Source: Rhyacichthys aspro
Lineage: Eukaryota; Chordata; Actinopteri; Gobiiformes; Rhyacichthyidae
Direction: 5' to 3'
Assembly: GCA_036850595.1 (NCBI GenBank)
Contig: CM072152.1
Span: 20,101,179-20,165,178 of the forward strand
DNA length: 64,000 bases
In this document: piece after piece, positions 1 through 11,629 of the stretch
How the letters are laid out: each line of letters begins with the position of its first letter
Position numbering within the stretch: position 1 is the first letter of the stretch
Position numbers and translations under genes: made by a program
The notes under the pieces: model-generated
Seen by the model: the letters and a program-made list of their open reading frames with translations, nothing else
Database searches by the model: none
Told to the model about the DNA's origin: nothing

Positions 1-2930
1 AACAGACTGAGACTTTTATGTGGAGGCTAATTCACGCTATTATGATGAAAAAAGACGGGAAAATGTGTCCATTGAGTCAAAATAGTGAGAGGCTTTCACC
101 AAACCATACAATATGTGTTAATACTACAATAAAAAAGCAAAACTCAGAACAGATGCAACAACTTTTCAAACAAATAATACACAGATTTCAGGCTGATCTT
201 TTTTAGATGTTTTACTTTTGTCTGACATTTAACAGAGACAGTTTTTGTATCATTGCTTTCATAAGAAATACATTGTAGTTTGCTCAACAATTGCCATCTC
301 CTTTAGATGAAAAACAACTTATGATGATGGTAGCTATATATTTATAAAATGAAGCTCATCTGGACATGTCTAATAAACTATGTATGATTTGATGAAAAAG
401 TATATGTTTACATCCAGACAAACTCGAAACAAAACTAGATTTGTTCAAAAACACATGGTTTAAGTGATTAAGTGTCAATATTTATCTAATATAATAAATG
501 TTGTGTTCATAAGAGATAGTGTGATGTGTGTTAAATAGTGGAGAATCAGATTATTTTGGGGTTATTCTTGCGTTTTAATGCCATGGAACCCCCAAAATGA
601 CCCCGAAGCAACCTATTTGAGTCATTTTGAGGCTGTATTTTCTGTTACATAGTGTATGTATCTTATTTGCCCAACTAGTGTAGGAATTATCTTGCCGTGG
701 TAATTAGTGGAAATAAGGTTAGCTAAGTCTGGGGTGGATGGTACATTAAACACAAGCAGTTATATAATATTAAACATGAGCCAGTATGAATGAGTGAGTT
801 GTCAGGGGCACAACTCAGTTTACATACAAGCGTGATCATCTGGACGCTGTCATGGAGAAAGATTAGACGGTACCTCGCCACAAAAGCCTCTTTTCCCTGT
901 TTTTCATCGAAAGGAAAATAGGATTGTGTTTCCATTTGCGTGGAATAATGGAAGATAAATTCTGTTTCAGGAAAATGAATTAGTTAGAAGCAAGTGTCGC
1001 AGTGAGAAATGGTTCTGTCATGAGGAAGGCACAAAGATGATGATAATAAAGTAAAATGATGTGCGCAGCATGAGTAGTCACAAAGAAGCCAACACTGGCA
1101 CAGGCCTCGGCTTCCTCTCGGTTACTGCTAATTCAACAGTAACATAACAATTTGTAAACATTTAACAAAGACAGATGCTAAATGATGCTTTTTGACACTG
1201 GATATAGTTGGATTGAGGGTTTGTTTTTCTCGTTTATACCTGGGACACCTCTGATCCTTCTGTCCAATATTTTAACAGTGTATTGCATCACGTGAGCAGG
1301 CTTTAAACATGTGTTACTCCAACTGTTGAACTGTGTCCTAATCATGACATTGGCATTAACATTTTCTTTTCTAACAAATAACAGGGTGAGATGTGAAGTT
1401 TTTTTTCTGTCTTTTCTGTTGTATTGATTTGTGCTGATGTGTGATAAACATGAACTCTTGCACAGACACATCTCGACCACAGTCTGAGCCCACGCCGCCT
1501 CCTGCTGTGATGTGATCAGTGAGTGTGGTTGGAGGTAATCAGAGGCTGACCGTCCACTCGGCTGCAGTCTGGGTGAGTCTGGGCGCCATAACACACAGGA
1601 GCTCTGCCTCTGTCTCTAAAACGCACAATGGGAATAAAGCAGAAAAATTAGACGGCCCTCGCGCTGTAATGATGAGTTTGGCCAACCTTGTCCACTTTCA
1701 ATCTGAACTTTTTTTTGAACAGCACTGATTTTTTCATCTTGGAGTCCACATGAGGTCATTGAAAACTGAAAAGTTTGTGTAATGTCCTCACAGATTTTCA
1801 GCAGAAGTCTCTCCTGTACAACTTTAAAAAGAAGCTCAATGAACTTTTCATTCAAGTAATAATTTAATTAAATGTACGGACAGTGTGTAAAACTGACCAG
1901 TAAAGCCAAACTGTACAGCACTGAATCTTTCATATAAAAACAAAACTGTTGGAAAGTGTGTATTAAACGATTATTTACTCATATTGTATTATACTTATCA
2001 GTTGAACCTAAAAGTCCATTATCTGATTCTTTTACTGTTTCATTTACAGTTTAATCATTTAACAGATTATTGTAACAGGAATACTCTGAAAAAATTAGAC
2101 CTAAAGATGTTATCTAGGGTTATCTATAATTACGGATTTTAATAGATGAAAATGATCAGCCCACAGCAGTATTTTAGCCACAGCCTTCATTAAAAAGGAG
2201 TGCTCCCATTGGTCGCCACTGATGTCAACAAGGAAGGACCTAGAAAATAAACCAAGGAAATTGTTTTTTCTGTTGCAATTTACACCTTATTTTGCTGCAA
2301 AACACCTCAAAAAGAATAAAAACTAGATGGATAAATGCTGGTAATGCTTTGACGCAATGTTAAACGAGTCAGAGATAATTCAACTCCAAAGATAAAAGTT
2401 TCAGGTAAGCTCTAAACTTCGATTTACTGTAACATATCATATTTTGTGGAGGAATATTGGTTCGGTTTTAACTTTTTTTTTTAACTAAAGGGGAGAGTAG
2501 TGGAGCTGAGGAAGCCTTGGCTGATATATTCAAATACAAGCTCAGAATTATCCCTAAAAATAATTAAACATGACACAGAGGTATTTACTGGAAGACTTTT
2601 CTCATCTTCACATCCCTCAATTGTAAAGTATATAGTTGTTTAATCCCACTATCTTTATTCCATCTACAGCGGCTCTCTTCAGGGGTCTGCTGCTGTGGAC
2701 TCCTTTAGGAATAATGACCTATTGACTGCCATCTTGTACAAATTTGTTTCTCCTTATTTAAAATCCAATTACCACAAAGTCAGTTAAACATAAGTGTGTA
2801 ACATAAGCCTCAAAGGCAAAAGTGGTTACAGAATATAAACAGATAAATACATAAGGTTTTCGCATTAAAAACATTTGTACAACACTGTACAGGCACCATT
2901 CACACATTCATGTTAAAACTTGCAGAGAAA
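1..2930. other. AT-rich intergenic DNA, no gene seen
   Basis: I see no exon-like open frame, recognisable repeat family or RNA gene here. Short open frames occur on both strands (for example 1,178-1,594 minus), but they have no recognisable protein content and no splice-site context. Composition is AT-rich with scattered homopolymer runs, typical of unconstrained vertebrate intergenic sequence. Confidence 0.7.
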
Positions 2931-2934
2931 CATT

Positions 2935-3130
2935 TGCAGAGATTGACCTGCTTGAATCCAATTAAGCTCCTAATATTCCCTATAATTACACCAGGCTTGG
3001 ATTTCCAATTTCCAGCTGAGTGCATTTGATTGATCAATGGATCGATTCAGCAATTAATCACCTCATTAATTACGTCAGGCGCTGATTGGGATCAGGCAAA
3101 AGGTCGGAGCTGAACTAAAGACCAGATTAA
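2935..3130. promoter_or_regulatory. Candidate conserved noncoding element, homeodomain-site cluster
   Basis: About 200 bp hold at least six TAAT/ATTA cores, including CAATTAAGC, TATAATTACA, CAATTAATCACC and CATTAATTACG. A palindrome ATTGATCAAT lies at 3,029-3,038, followed closely by ATCGATTC. This density of homeodomain and PBX/MEIS-like motifs, without homopolymer runs or repeat signature, is typical of vertebrate developmental enhancers. No open frame of note crosses it. The enhancer call is inference: conservation was not tested. Confidence 0.4.
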
Positions 3131-3499
3131 GACCACGTTATGGTTACAGCAGGGCTTCGTGGTTTTGACGTATGATTGTGTTTTTTAAATGTGACAGACG
3201 ATTGACATTAGTTACTTATCATGCATTATCGGCTATTGTTGTTGGCAGAAAGCATCATTTTTACTGATTAATAATTGAAACACTGGAACCATTTATTAGA
3301 CGTGACCTTTAACACCATGTTTGAATAATAGTTTTACCGCTTCAGTGTTAATATGCACTTTAACAAAACAATATTCATGACGTTTATGGAAAGATGTAAT
3401 GTGTGTAAGGAATGAGGTGTTGATGAAAAATGCACCTGAAATATTTAATCAAAAGCAGAAACTGAAGCGGCTATAGGTCCATCAGTTCCACTCCAGGTT
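3131..3499. other. Intergenic DNA, nothing recognised
   Basis: AT-rich spacer between the TAAT-rich island and the LTR-like segment. I see no gene, repeat family or clear regulatory cluster. Confidence 0.6.
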
Positions 3500-3930
3500 T
3501 TCACTCTCTCCTTTGGCTCATCTGTCACACCTGTCTCCACACCTGAAACCACTGCAATCAACCCAGTATAAAAGCAGCCACAGTCCACTTCTCCTCTGCC
3601 AGATCATTCAAAGTATCTGTCACATGATCCTCCAGCTTACTTCTACAGAACGTCTGTGTTCCTGCAGCTACTCACTGACTTTCCCCAGCATCAAAACTCC
3701 AGCCTCCTCCTCTTTGTCTGCACCATCCGCTGTTCTGTTCCTGATCCGACTGAACGCTCCAGTCCTCTGACCAGACCCCCAACGTTACACCTCCACAAAC
3801 CAAGACTCCTGTGCCCTCTATTCCAGCCTGTGTCGTCTGCTCCAGCTCTGGCTCTCTGCTCCTGTCAGTGTCAGTCCTCGCCCTCACAACCCTCACTTTT
3901 AAATGTTCTGAAACTAAAAATGTGACCAGT
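3500..3930 (+). mobile_element. Probable degraded Ty3/gypsy-type LTR fragment
   Basis: The stretch is pyrimidine-rich and breaks sharply from its flanks. It opens with CACACCTGTCTCCACACC, then has a TATAAAAG box in AGTATAAAAGCAGCC near 3,567. GCCAGATCATTC follows, then alternating CCTCC/TCTGTTCCTG tracts. In fish Ty3/gypsy solo LTRs I recognise this order: CACCTG tract, TATAAAAGC box, GCCAGATCNTTC downstream of the start site, then a C/T-rich R-U5. I see no flanking gag or pol and no clean TG...CA ends or target duplication, so this is at most an old solo or partial LTR. It accounts for the overlapping open frames at 3,513-3,925, which are not taken as genes. Confidence 0.45.
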
Positions 3931-6260
3931 GTTTGTAGAAACTGTATTTATCTGACACAATATCAGCTATATAAGAAAATGTCTTCCAGGCTGGCCTGTC
4001 TTACCAGTGTGTTTCACTAGAGGGAGTCATGAGCAGATGAGCAGGGGCCCCAAGCAGGAGGTACACACATTAAACCTGATACATTATGCTAACTAACCAT
4101 ACAGCCATGTACCTTGATGATTACACATATCCTCCTCCATTAGATAACACCTTATGTCTTTAGTTCTTACAAAGCATTTTCATTTGTGTGTGTTTCTGAA
4201 TACACATTTAAACTCAATTGGTGAATTGATGAATTGATTTTACTTTATAATACATTTTGAAAAATGTCTTTAATGTAGAAAAATCTTCTTTTTGCGCAGA
4301 GACACTTAAATGTAGATTGCATTTTCTGGAGCACTCTTCCACTGACAGGGCTGTAGGGCAGTTGTCTAGTTTTCTTACCCCACTGAACACGTCTGTTCAT
4401 GCTCATCCACAGTTTCCTTCAGTCCAACATAAATGACCAGTTTCTTTTGATGCAGGTTTTGTTGATGCTTTATGCTTTAGAGCTATGTTCCTGTTCAATG
4501 CTACAATCTGATGCTCACAAGTGAAAATGACTCATAATCCCTTTAATACTTTCCATTGTGTGTAATCCTAACGTGGGAAGAAGGACTAAGCTGATCTCTG
4601 ACAGAGTGAACGTTTGATCACAACTGTATTTTATATCATAGCCCTGATAGTGAGGTTAAATCCTCTGAGATAGCATCGTATCCCATGATGCACTGTTCAC
4701 CTCTCACTGATGGCTCGATATCTGAGGCTTCCCTCTGTGTTTATCAGACAGACCTGGAGACACCACTGTGGCTCCTGTAAGTAATACGGCTGTTGGATGC
4801 TAATTGCGTTAGCACAGCGGGTTATTGAAGTTTTCGTTCTCGGTTTGTGGTCAGTGTGAAAAAAGATGACCCCCGATCACAAACCCAATCAGTAGTTTGA
4901 GCATGACTGAGCGCGTGCGGACGAGGAGGTGAGTGGTGGGACGCAGCGGGGGTCCCATTAGTGTCATCCACACAGGGAAGTATGGAGGTAATTTAGTTTC
5001 TCCAGAGAGACACAGTGCCAGGATTTTAACATTGAAGTGTCACAGTGAAGAGGCTCCCTGCTTAGCGGACTCCAACAGAGGCTCACTGAAAACTTTTACG
5101 CTTAAATGACTAGGATTTACTTTTAGTTATGCATCTCTGACCTCAGCAAAAACATTTTAAAAGAGATACATATTTACCAGCTCACTAAACTGCAGTCAAT
5201 CATGTCATGTCAAATAAAAGCAGTGTAAAACCCTCCCACATGCTGCTTGTGCTTATTTAACATTTTGTGTTCTGATGTGTGTGATAAAGCCAGTGTTTTT
5301 GGCTCATTGTGTTCACAGAAAATCATAAAAAAAAAACTTGATTGCGATGTGAACTCAGGCCTCCGAGGTTAAAGTAAACCGTGATGGTCAAAAACAATCA
5401 AACATTTGTGATATTTGTGTGAATCACTTTGGTAAACAGGTAATTAAAGTGTAGGGCAGCACACTGGGCTGATTAAGGTGCTCTCTTGGGGCACAGGTTG
5501 ACAACAGGTCATTATTTAAGCCTTGGGCAGTGTATTTACCCACAGTAAAACCTGTCTTTTTAACTCACAAAAGAAAATACAGCCAAACAAATGCATGCAA
5601 ACTCTTTCATCAAAAGCGTTTCTGCAAACATTGGGCAAACCTTTCAAAAGCATCTCTCTTCAGATACAAGTGGGACTCAGTGAAGCCTAATGAATAAAAA
5701 CTATTTCACCCGAGGCCACATTCACCGTCAGTTGTGAAGTACTTACCAAGGTTTTTATTTAATAAATGTTGTGATGTTTAATGTACAAAAAGAAACAGAA
5801 CCTTTAAACAGTGAAGAGGGCAGACAAGGCCAAGTGATGTTTGAGGAGCGTCTGAGATGAAATGAAAGGGACGTCCTTAATGCTACGGTAGGATTTAAAT
5901 AAAAAAGTAACATTATTATGAAAATGCCGCTTATAGTATCTCTGCATTTGCTTCACGTCGTCAGTGTGGACAAACACAGGTTTAATTAACATAAGTAATG
6001 TAGTTCACCTACAAAAAATCACTTAAATAATCTTAATATAAAACAAGAGCACACATCCTAATTATAATTGGTTTGTTATACAACAAAGTTATTGTTAAGT
6101 TACGTCAGAATAGTCATGTTGTTTTCTATTCATTTTCTATATCTGGATAAATAATAAAAAGGATTTGTTCTGTTTATTGCTGACACTGAAATGAGATATC
6201 CAGCTCAATCAGTATTTTGTTTAGAAGAAGAATGTGATTTCTATTTTTTTAAGTTATGTC
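3931..6260. other. Intergenic DNA, one weak island
   Basis: No gene is seen. The segment 4,740-5,010 is somewhat richer in GC and CpG and contains the inverted pair GCTAATTGCGTTAGC near 4,799-4,813. It is a weak regulatory candidate. The rest is ordinary AT-rich sequence. Confidence 0.5.
4799..4813. repeat. Near-perfect 15-bp palindrome
   Basis: GCTAATTGCGTTAGC is GCTAA, a five-base centre (TTGCG), then TTAGC. The arms are exact reverse complements. The size and TAA core resemble a dimeric homeodomain or similar binding site in the GC-richer patch around 4.8 kb. Function is inferred only. Confidence 0.35.
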
Positions 6261-6510
6261 CATGGTTCTCAAACTGTGGTACGGGCTCCAACAGTGGTAC
6301 GCTGCCCATCTTTAGTGGTACGTGTGAAATTTCAATAGGATAAAAAAGCCATTAGGAAAATCATGTTGAAACACAGGCCTATTGTGTTTTTGAAAACTAG
6401 ACAACTTGGGCTTTTATTAAACGAGCTGAGGCAGAGAAAACATAAATTAAACACTTTTTAGTTATTGTTTTTTGAGTTGGTATTTGATGTGAAAAGTTTA
6501 AGAAACACTA
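6261..6510. mobile_element. Degraded hAT-like MITE (TGGTTCTCAAACT termini)
   Basis: The left end reads CATGGTTCTCAAACTGTGGT. The reverse complement of the right end (6,495-6,510) reads TAGTGTTTCTTAAACT. Apart from a one-base offset these match at most positions as imperfect terminal inverted repeats. Just inside the left end are three GTGGTACG-type units. CAGTGGTTCTCAAACT is a familiar terminus of nonautonomous hAT elements in vertebrates. No transposase frame is present in 250 bp, and the 8-bp target duplication has decayed or cannot be aligned. It is an old, inert copy. Confidence 0.6.
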
Positions 6511-6729
6511 AAAATACAAAAGTGATTCCCTTGTACCTTTTTTAATTTTATACATAAATTCATGGTATCTTTCTTTATAATGAATTTAACTCCTGGTGTG
6601 AATCTATTCTGTTCATACTTTTCTATTGGCATAATGAATATATTTAATTTGGAAAGTTGGGTACACATTGTATGAGTGTGCGTTGAAAAAGTGAGCAGGA
6701 TTTGGCCTAATAAGAACAGGTCTGTGCAT

Positions 6730-7035
6730 TTCCATTAGTGCAGATCGTGAAGAAAAAGCATTTGTAGAGTGTGCAGTGTTGGAGATCTCAGATATGATCT
6801 GGACAGAGCCGATGGCTGAGGAGGGACATGCAATAATGTGTATTTTCTCTGGACTCGCTGCAGAAGAGAATGAAGAGTCTGAGTCTGGGGCCGAGGCTTT
6901 TCCAATTTGTCGCTGGTGTGGTCGTCGGTCACACAGAGTTAATGAGCCGAGGCCCCAGCTCTAAGTCTTCTTGCCACCTCTGCCGATCCCAGGCCTGATT
7001 ACTGTAATGAAACGCTCAGGAGATTATTAAACAAA
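6730..7035. promoter_or_regulatory. Candidate noncoding regulatory island
   Basis: This segment is less AT-rich than its flanks and has no long homopolymers. It ends in a motif-dense block, GCCTGATTACTGTAATGAAA, containing ATTA and TAAT cores in inverted orientation. Both strands are open for about 62-65 codons (6,735-6,964), but the predicted peptides look non-proteinaceous. I read it as a possible enhancer. Support is compositional only. Confidence 0.3.
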
Positions 7036-7215
7036 CCCCTCTATATATTTATATATATCTACCCACGGCACACTCACACTCACTGATTGAATCTCAGAGC
7101 CACGAGTAAAAGACAAATACAATGAATTTAAGAAAACATCCCAAACCCTAATAATAAACCACAAAAATCAAAGATGCCCATTTAGTGAAATGAACAGTTA
7201 AATATAGATATTTAT

Positions 7216-7292
7216 GTACACTGAGGTAGTATATTATGCTAGAGTGGTTAAAATATCTGTGTTTTTGGGTCTAGATAAATCTACTGGCGTGT
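7216..7292 (+). ncRNA. Possible let-7-seed hairpin (uncertain)
   Basis: The 5' arm starts at 7,222 with TGAGGTAGTA, identical to the first ten bases of let-7. It then diverges (TATTATGCTAGA). The 3' arm, 7,270-7,291, reads TCTAGATAAATCTACTGGCG and can pair back. CTAGA pairs with TCTAG, TATT pairs with AATA, and GATG-type pairing continues to the seed, with several single-base bulges. The terminal loop is about 26 nt, similar in size to let-7 precursors. Known let-7 members keep nearly all of the mature sequence, so this would be a strongly diverged or unrelated hairpin. A 10-base match alone is expected by chance in about one window in eight. Confidence 0.2.
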
Positions 7293-7785
7293 TTTTGTTG
7301 CTATGGGACTTTCCACTGTGTTTTGTGAATTGGTTTAAAATGGTGGCACAAATGATATATGAACCATTTTAGAAGATGTCTTAAAGAGCGAAATGTAGGG
7401 GTATTTATATTTAATTTAATTGATGTGAAAATGAGAAGGCAAAGTAAAAATGAGCACCTGTTTTTAGTGCTACGTGCAATGACTTTGTACTTTACAGATG
7501 ACATTATCTCATGTTCACAACAACGCAGAAGCCTTAAACTTTGTGGTTTACTTTGGAAGCCTTGCCAAACCTGAGTCATTTGAGATTTTATACAAGTTAT
7601 GTGTCGGGTCTCGGTGGTTTTGAGTTTCTTGGGGCAGGTGCAGAATAAACTGCTTTTGGTCGTCATTAAACATACAAGGTGAATGGTTATGACAACAATT
7701 TCAGCAAACTAGCAATGGCTGTGAAGGGAAGGGTAAGTCATTAATAAAAATGAATAAAACAGTTTGTTTCAAAGTTTCTGTTTCT

Positions 7786-8045
7786 TTAATGAGTAAATCC
7801 AGTGGCACAAAGCGGCCTCTGAAGTCTGCAGCTCGTCTCTCTGCTGTGTTTTCTGCACAGAGGTGAGGGATTGGCCTGTGTGTGCACCTTTAGCCCAACT
7901 GCTGCTTTGCTGCTCCCACAGAGAGCAGAGGTATTTTTCACTGAATTATCTCCCTTAATGACCAAGGGATTGTAATTAAAGCCGTGATTAGGGATCGCTC
8001 TTAAGCACCTCATTGGAAATTAAGCACAATCCATTTTGTCTGACA
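7786..8045. promoter_or_regulatory. Candidate conserved noncoding element
   Basis: The block runs from the AATGAGTAAATCC motif to a dense ATTA cluster at 7,940-8,035: GAATTATCTCC, TTGTAATTAAAGCC, GTGATTAGGGATCG and GAAATTAAGCACAATCC. Flanks are poorer and more AT-rich. A 75-codon open frame on the minus strand (7,786-8,013) overlaps it, but the peptide shows no domain. I treat the open frame as a by-product of lower stop density. It resembles a homeodomain-regulated enhancer. Conservation is untested. Confidence 0.4.
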
Positions 8046-8235
8046 GCGAGTTTCAGGAGATACACTTTTGCTGAAACAGTGGACTCTGTTGTTCTTTATT
8101 TGCGTCTTTAAGCACTAGCTCTAAAACATTCCGTAAGATTGTACACATTAGTGATAACAGTGATGGCTATTAACTTAAAACTGCTGTTTTATGAATAGGT
8201 TAGACATTGTAGTGTTTCTGAACCTCGTTGGGTTG
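8046..8235. other. Intergenic DNA, nothing recognised
   Basis: AT-rich spacer without gene or repeat signature. Confidence 0.6.
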
Positions 8236-8410
8236 TCTGGGATCAAACAGTTTGGAGTTGAATCATTATTAGGAGCTGGTCTAAATGTACTACAGTGGAT
8301 CCTGACTGTGTCCCTCTTAAACCTGATCACTCCAGACATGTTCGGATGTGGTCTGGAGCTGCTCTGATTGGATCACTGTGGTGTGAATGGGACTGTGTGC
8401 TGGCTCAGAA
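8236..8410. repeat. Possible interspersed repeat fragment
   Basis: The segment contains GATCACTCCAGACATGTTCG and CTGATTGGATCACTGTGGTG followed by GTGAATGGGACTG. It resembles the ends of fish DNA-transposon-derived repeats built on GATC-rich, GTGTGAAC-type motifs. I cannot define both ends or a target duplication, so family assignment is a guess. Confidence 0.25.
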
Positions 8411-9458
8411 TGAATAACCTACACTTATAATGATGTTAATGTTTCAGAAAAAAGTCTGATAAGTCATCATTAAATAGTTTGATTGGTTACATATTGATAT
8501 CAATGTGTGTCACAGACAAGAGCATTTCAAAGGGATTCAAAGTAAATTGGTATTTAAGGTGTAACTAAAACACATCTAGAAATTGTTTCCACATCAAAAA
8601 TGTATCTCCCTTAAAAATGATAAGCTGAAAACAATGAGAATAGTCCTGTTTTAGCCAATCAGAAGCCTGTGTTTTCAGGCTAAGTTACGAAGTGTGAGCT
8701 AAACTAATGTGGAGACAATACAAGCCAAGTATGAACTAAAGTACTTAACAAAAAGTGTAAGACCTGAAGCCCCTCTGAGCCAATAACTGACTACTTTTGC
8801 TGCAGGAATACTTCAGCTTGAGTGTGTAGTCTGTATTCTGTTATAAATGCTGTGCTGCTAGTTCTGTGCGATATCCATATGGGCATTAAAAACAGCTATC
8901 TTGCAACTTTTTATAACTATCTCCTCTGGCTAGTGGAAATGTATTAAAATAGCTTCCATTGTGCAGCGAGCTTCTTTGGACTCAGTTTCGTTTTTTTGAG
9001 CGTCTCGATCGTAGAAACACATACAGACTTTAATGAACCTCAGCTGCAGCACAGTATCAGCAAACACTTAACAAAAACAATTCTATTATGTGCCATTGAT
9101 TTGCTCCATGCAGCAATAACAACTACTGTATTGACCACATTTAATTCAGTTCAACATAATGTGTCCCCTAAAGTGTGGAAATGTTACAATTTTAAGCCTA
9201 AAAATCCCAGAGTTATTAAATTGTGGGCTTAAAATAAATGAATTAAACATTGCAACTCTTGACTTAGTGACATGTTTAGTGTAAATGCTGCAGGCCACAG
9301 TTTGGTGACGGTAACCTGCAAGAAGCTGGAGCAATAGCATTACTCTTGCAATAAACAGTAGAAGAAGAATATTGTTTCCAGTTTATTTTTAGCTTTACAA
9401 AATTTGAATTCAGAGAGCTCTCTTTTCCCTGTCATTTCTGTCATTTGTGAGTCTAATG
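8411..9458. other. Intergenic DNA, nothing recognised
   Basis: AT-rich sequence without exon, RNA gene or repeat family that I can identify. The open frames at 8,996-9,340 on both strands are short and unremarkable. Confidence 0.6.
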
Positions 9459-9856
9459 CAGTGGTGTCAAACCCAAAGAAGTGAGGGGCCTCGAAAAGAA
9501 GAAGATTGTGACACTTGTTTACAGTGTTTAAATGTAAGGTTTATCACATCAGTTTGCTTTTTTAACTTGAATTTCCTCTCTTTAGGTCTCATTTTCATGC
9601 ATCATTTTGTGAATTCACTTAAATTTGTGCCACTTGGCCCTCATTTAAGCCCCATTTTGGTCCCTTTTAAAATGGTTGCTTCTGTTTAGTGTCATTTTGT
9701 ATTGTGGTATTCATCCCTATTACAGATATTTAGAATAGTTTAGTGCCTTTTGTCTTGAATAATGTGCAAAGTCCCCAAAAAATCACCTACTAAACGATTG
9801 AAGGGCCAAATCCAAATTGCAAAGGCCTCATTTGGCGCCCGGGTTGAGTTTCACAG
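9459..9856. mobile_element. hAT-like MITE (CAGTGGTGTCAAAC termini)
   Basis: The left end is CAGTGGTGTCAAACCC (9,459-9,474), followed by GAGGGGCCTCG. The right end is GGGTTGAGTTTCACAG (9,841-9,856), preceded by GAAGGGCCAAATCC and CATTTGGCGCCC. The reverse complement of the right end, CTGTGAAACTCAACCC, matches the left terminus imperfectly. Both subterminal regions carry a GGGCC motif. CAGTGGTGTCAAACTC with GGGCCAAAT subtermini is a well-known vertebrate hAT-derived repeat end. About 400 bp with no transposase indicates a nonautonomous copy. The flanking 8-mers no longer match. Confidence 0.65.
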
Positions 9857-10339
9857 CATTTAGACAAAAATCAGAACAAAATTGGTTCAGGATTTCTCCT
9901 TTTGAATGTCATTTTTGCTTGAGTAAGTATCTGCTTTGTTTAGCTTAACCTTTTTCGTAACTGTACCACACTTTTGTTAAGTTGTACAGTTTATTTAAGA
10001 CTTTTTTTTACTTACCTATCGTCTCTGAAAGTGTGCTGTACGCATCGGAGCGGTGCATACTATTACACTCCAGTGGAAACATGGCTTTAAAGACAATCAC
10101 AAGTGAAGAAGGACTCATTACGTTTCTTCATTATAGTGCTTTTTGTGTCCACAACAGGTGTGTTCATTGTTCTGCCAAAACACAAGGATCCATATGTGAC
10201 TCTTAACGATGCATGCTGTGCAATTACTGTATCCCTTACTATTCCCACAAAGTTTGTTGAAAAGGTCACTCGTATCGTGTAAGAAATGAAAATCCTTTAG
10301 GAGAAGATTCGCTACCCTTTTGTAACCTTTACACAAGAA
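9857..10339. other. Intergenic DNA, nothing recognised
   Basis: AT-rich sequence. Open frames on both strands around 9,982-10,336 are short and overlap each other, and none has recognisable protein content. Confidence 0.6.
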
Positions 10340-10870
10340 ATCCCATTGGGTTGACTCATTGTGCAGCGGAGGGCCTCCTAAATCTATATCCTATGGTATG
10401 GATGTCTTTAATCGATAGCTTTGGGTGTTTGTCTTGTCTAATCACCCGGTCACACCCATTGATCAGAACGGCAATTACCAATCACGATCATTGCAGCGAG
10501 CCCTGTGTGCGTCTGTGTAATTACGTGCATTGTGGAAACACTGTACAACCTGCTCTTTGTGTTAATTGAGCTGCTGTGGGAGTAAATGGATCGTGAGCAT
10601 TTCGCTTCTTCGGCTCGAGTGTGGGAGTGTGTGCGTGAGTTTGTGAATGTGCGACAGCAGGGGTCAAACGTTCCCACAGGGCCGCGGGCGCCGCTGACCC
10701 TCCTACAACACCAATTTAACCAGCGCTTAGTGTGAGTGCGGCACGGGCGCGCTGTCGATGGTGGGCTGTCGGCGCGTCTCGTGGCCGTGGATGTGTTCAG
10801 GTGACATCTTAACTAAGTCTGTTCCTATCAATTAGAGTGAGGAGGCGCGCCGAGGGAGGCCAGAGGTGGG
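10340..10870. promoter_or_regulatory. Candidate enhancer island grading into CpG-rich DNA
   Basis: The left half (10,435-10,600) has clustered cores: TCTAATCACCC, GGCAATTACCAATCACGATC, GTAATTACGTG and GTTAATTGAGC. The right half (10,610-10,870) becomes GC- and CpG-rich with GGGCCGCGGGCGCCGC, GGCACGGGCGCGC and GAGGCGCGCCGAGG, then CCTATCAATTAGAG. CpG survival outside a promoter is unusual in fish intergenic DNA and suggests hypomethylation or constraint. No exon is evident. It could also be an unannotated promoter of a noncoding transcript. Confidence 0.45.
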
Positions 10871-11214
10871 AGAGGGACACAGAGGCGAAGCGACGCAGGA
10901 GAAGAAGGGGCCGAGCTGCTCAGAAAGAGGTGGGTGTGAAGGGACTGTAGTAGACAACAGAAGAAGCTCTTAATGAGATGGTTGTAAAACGCTGTGATCT
11001 GCATGTAGTAGTAAAGGCACCGTGTGTAAAACAAGATAGGGATTTACTGTCTTTGATTTACTTAACAAATTAAATTAAGATTTTTTCTTTTTGTTGGCTA
11101 CATCCAGTTATTTTGATAAACTTATGTGTGCAATAAATCAAATGTAATGTTAAATTAGCTGCTTATTTTGTGTATTTCCTGAGAGCCTCACTATCATCAG
11201 TATTATCACTCTCA
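10871..11214. other. Intergenic DNA, nothing recognised
   Basis: Returns to AT-rich sequence with no gene or repeat signature. Confidence 0.6.
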
Positions 11215-11325
11215 GGTCTTAATCAATTTATCCAAGATATTACAAAATGGGTCAAATCGATCCTGGAACCTATCCCAGCTACTTTGGACAAATAATAGAG
11301 TTCACACTCACACTATGTACAACTA
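11215..11325 (-). repeat. Fish retroposon tail fragment, reverse orientation
   Basis: ATCCTGGAACCTATCCCAGC at about 11,260-11,279 is the reverse complement of the GCTGGGATAGGCTCCAG core of an abundant percomorph retroposon tail. It is followed by GAGTTCACACTCACACTATG, corresponding to the tail's GTGAATGTGAGTG segment. Only this part of the tail is recognisable. Confidence 0.6.
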
Positions 11326-11629
11326 ATGGTGTGTTTAAACTTCTCTGCTCAAGTTGGAACTAAAACTGAAATAATTTCTGTAGTTTAATTAGTTAGTACA
11401 AAGTCTTAGTCCAATGGCATTTTTAACAACAGGCCATACAACATAATAGTCTAGGCCTTTGTAAAGAAACACACTAAATGGTGCTGTCGGTTAATGGTGT
11501 GTGCATAAGTACTTTGTGATGGATTCAAAACTGATGTTGGAGACGTTTGGCAGCTTTCACATCTATCCAAGTGAACCAGATAAAAAGAGCAACTGGACTA
11601 AGTCTGCACCAACAACTCACAAATCATTA

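Noticed and set aside
3513..3925. Overlapping Ser/Pro/Leu-rich open frames
   Set aside because: The underlying DNA is a pyrimidine-rich LTR-like segment, which explains both the openness and the composition.
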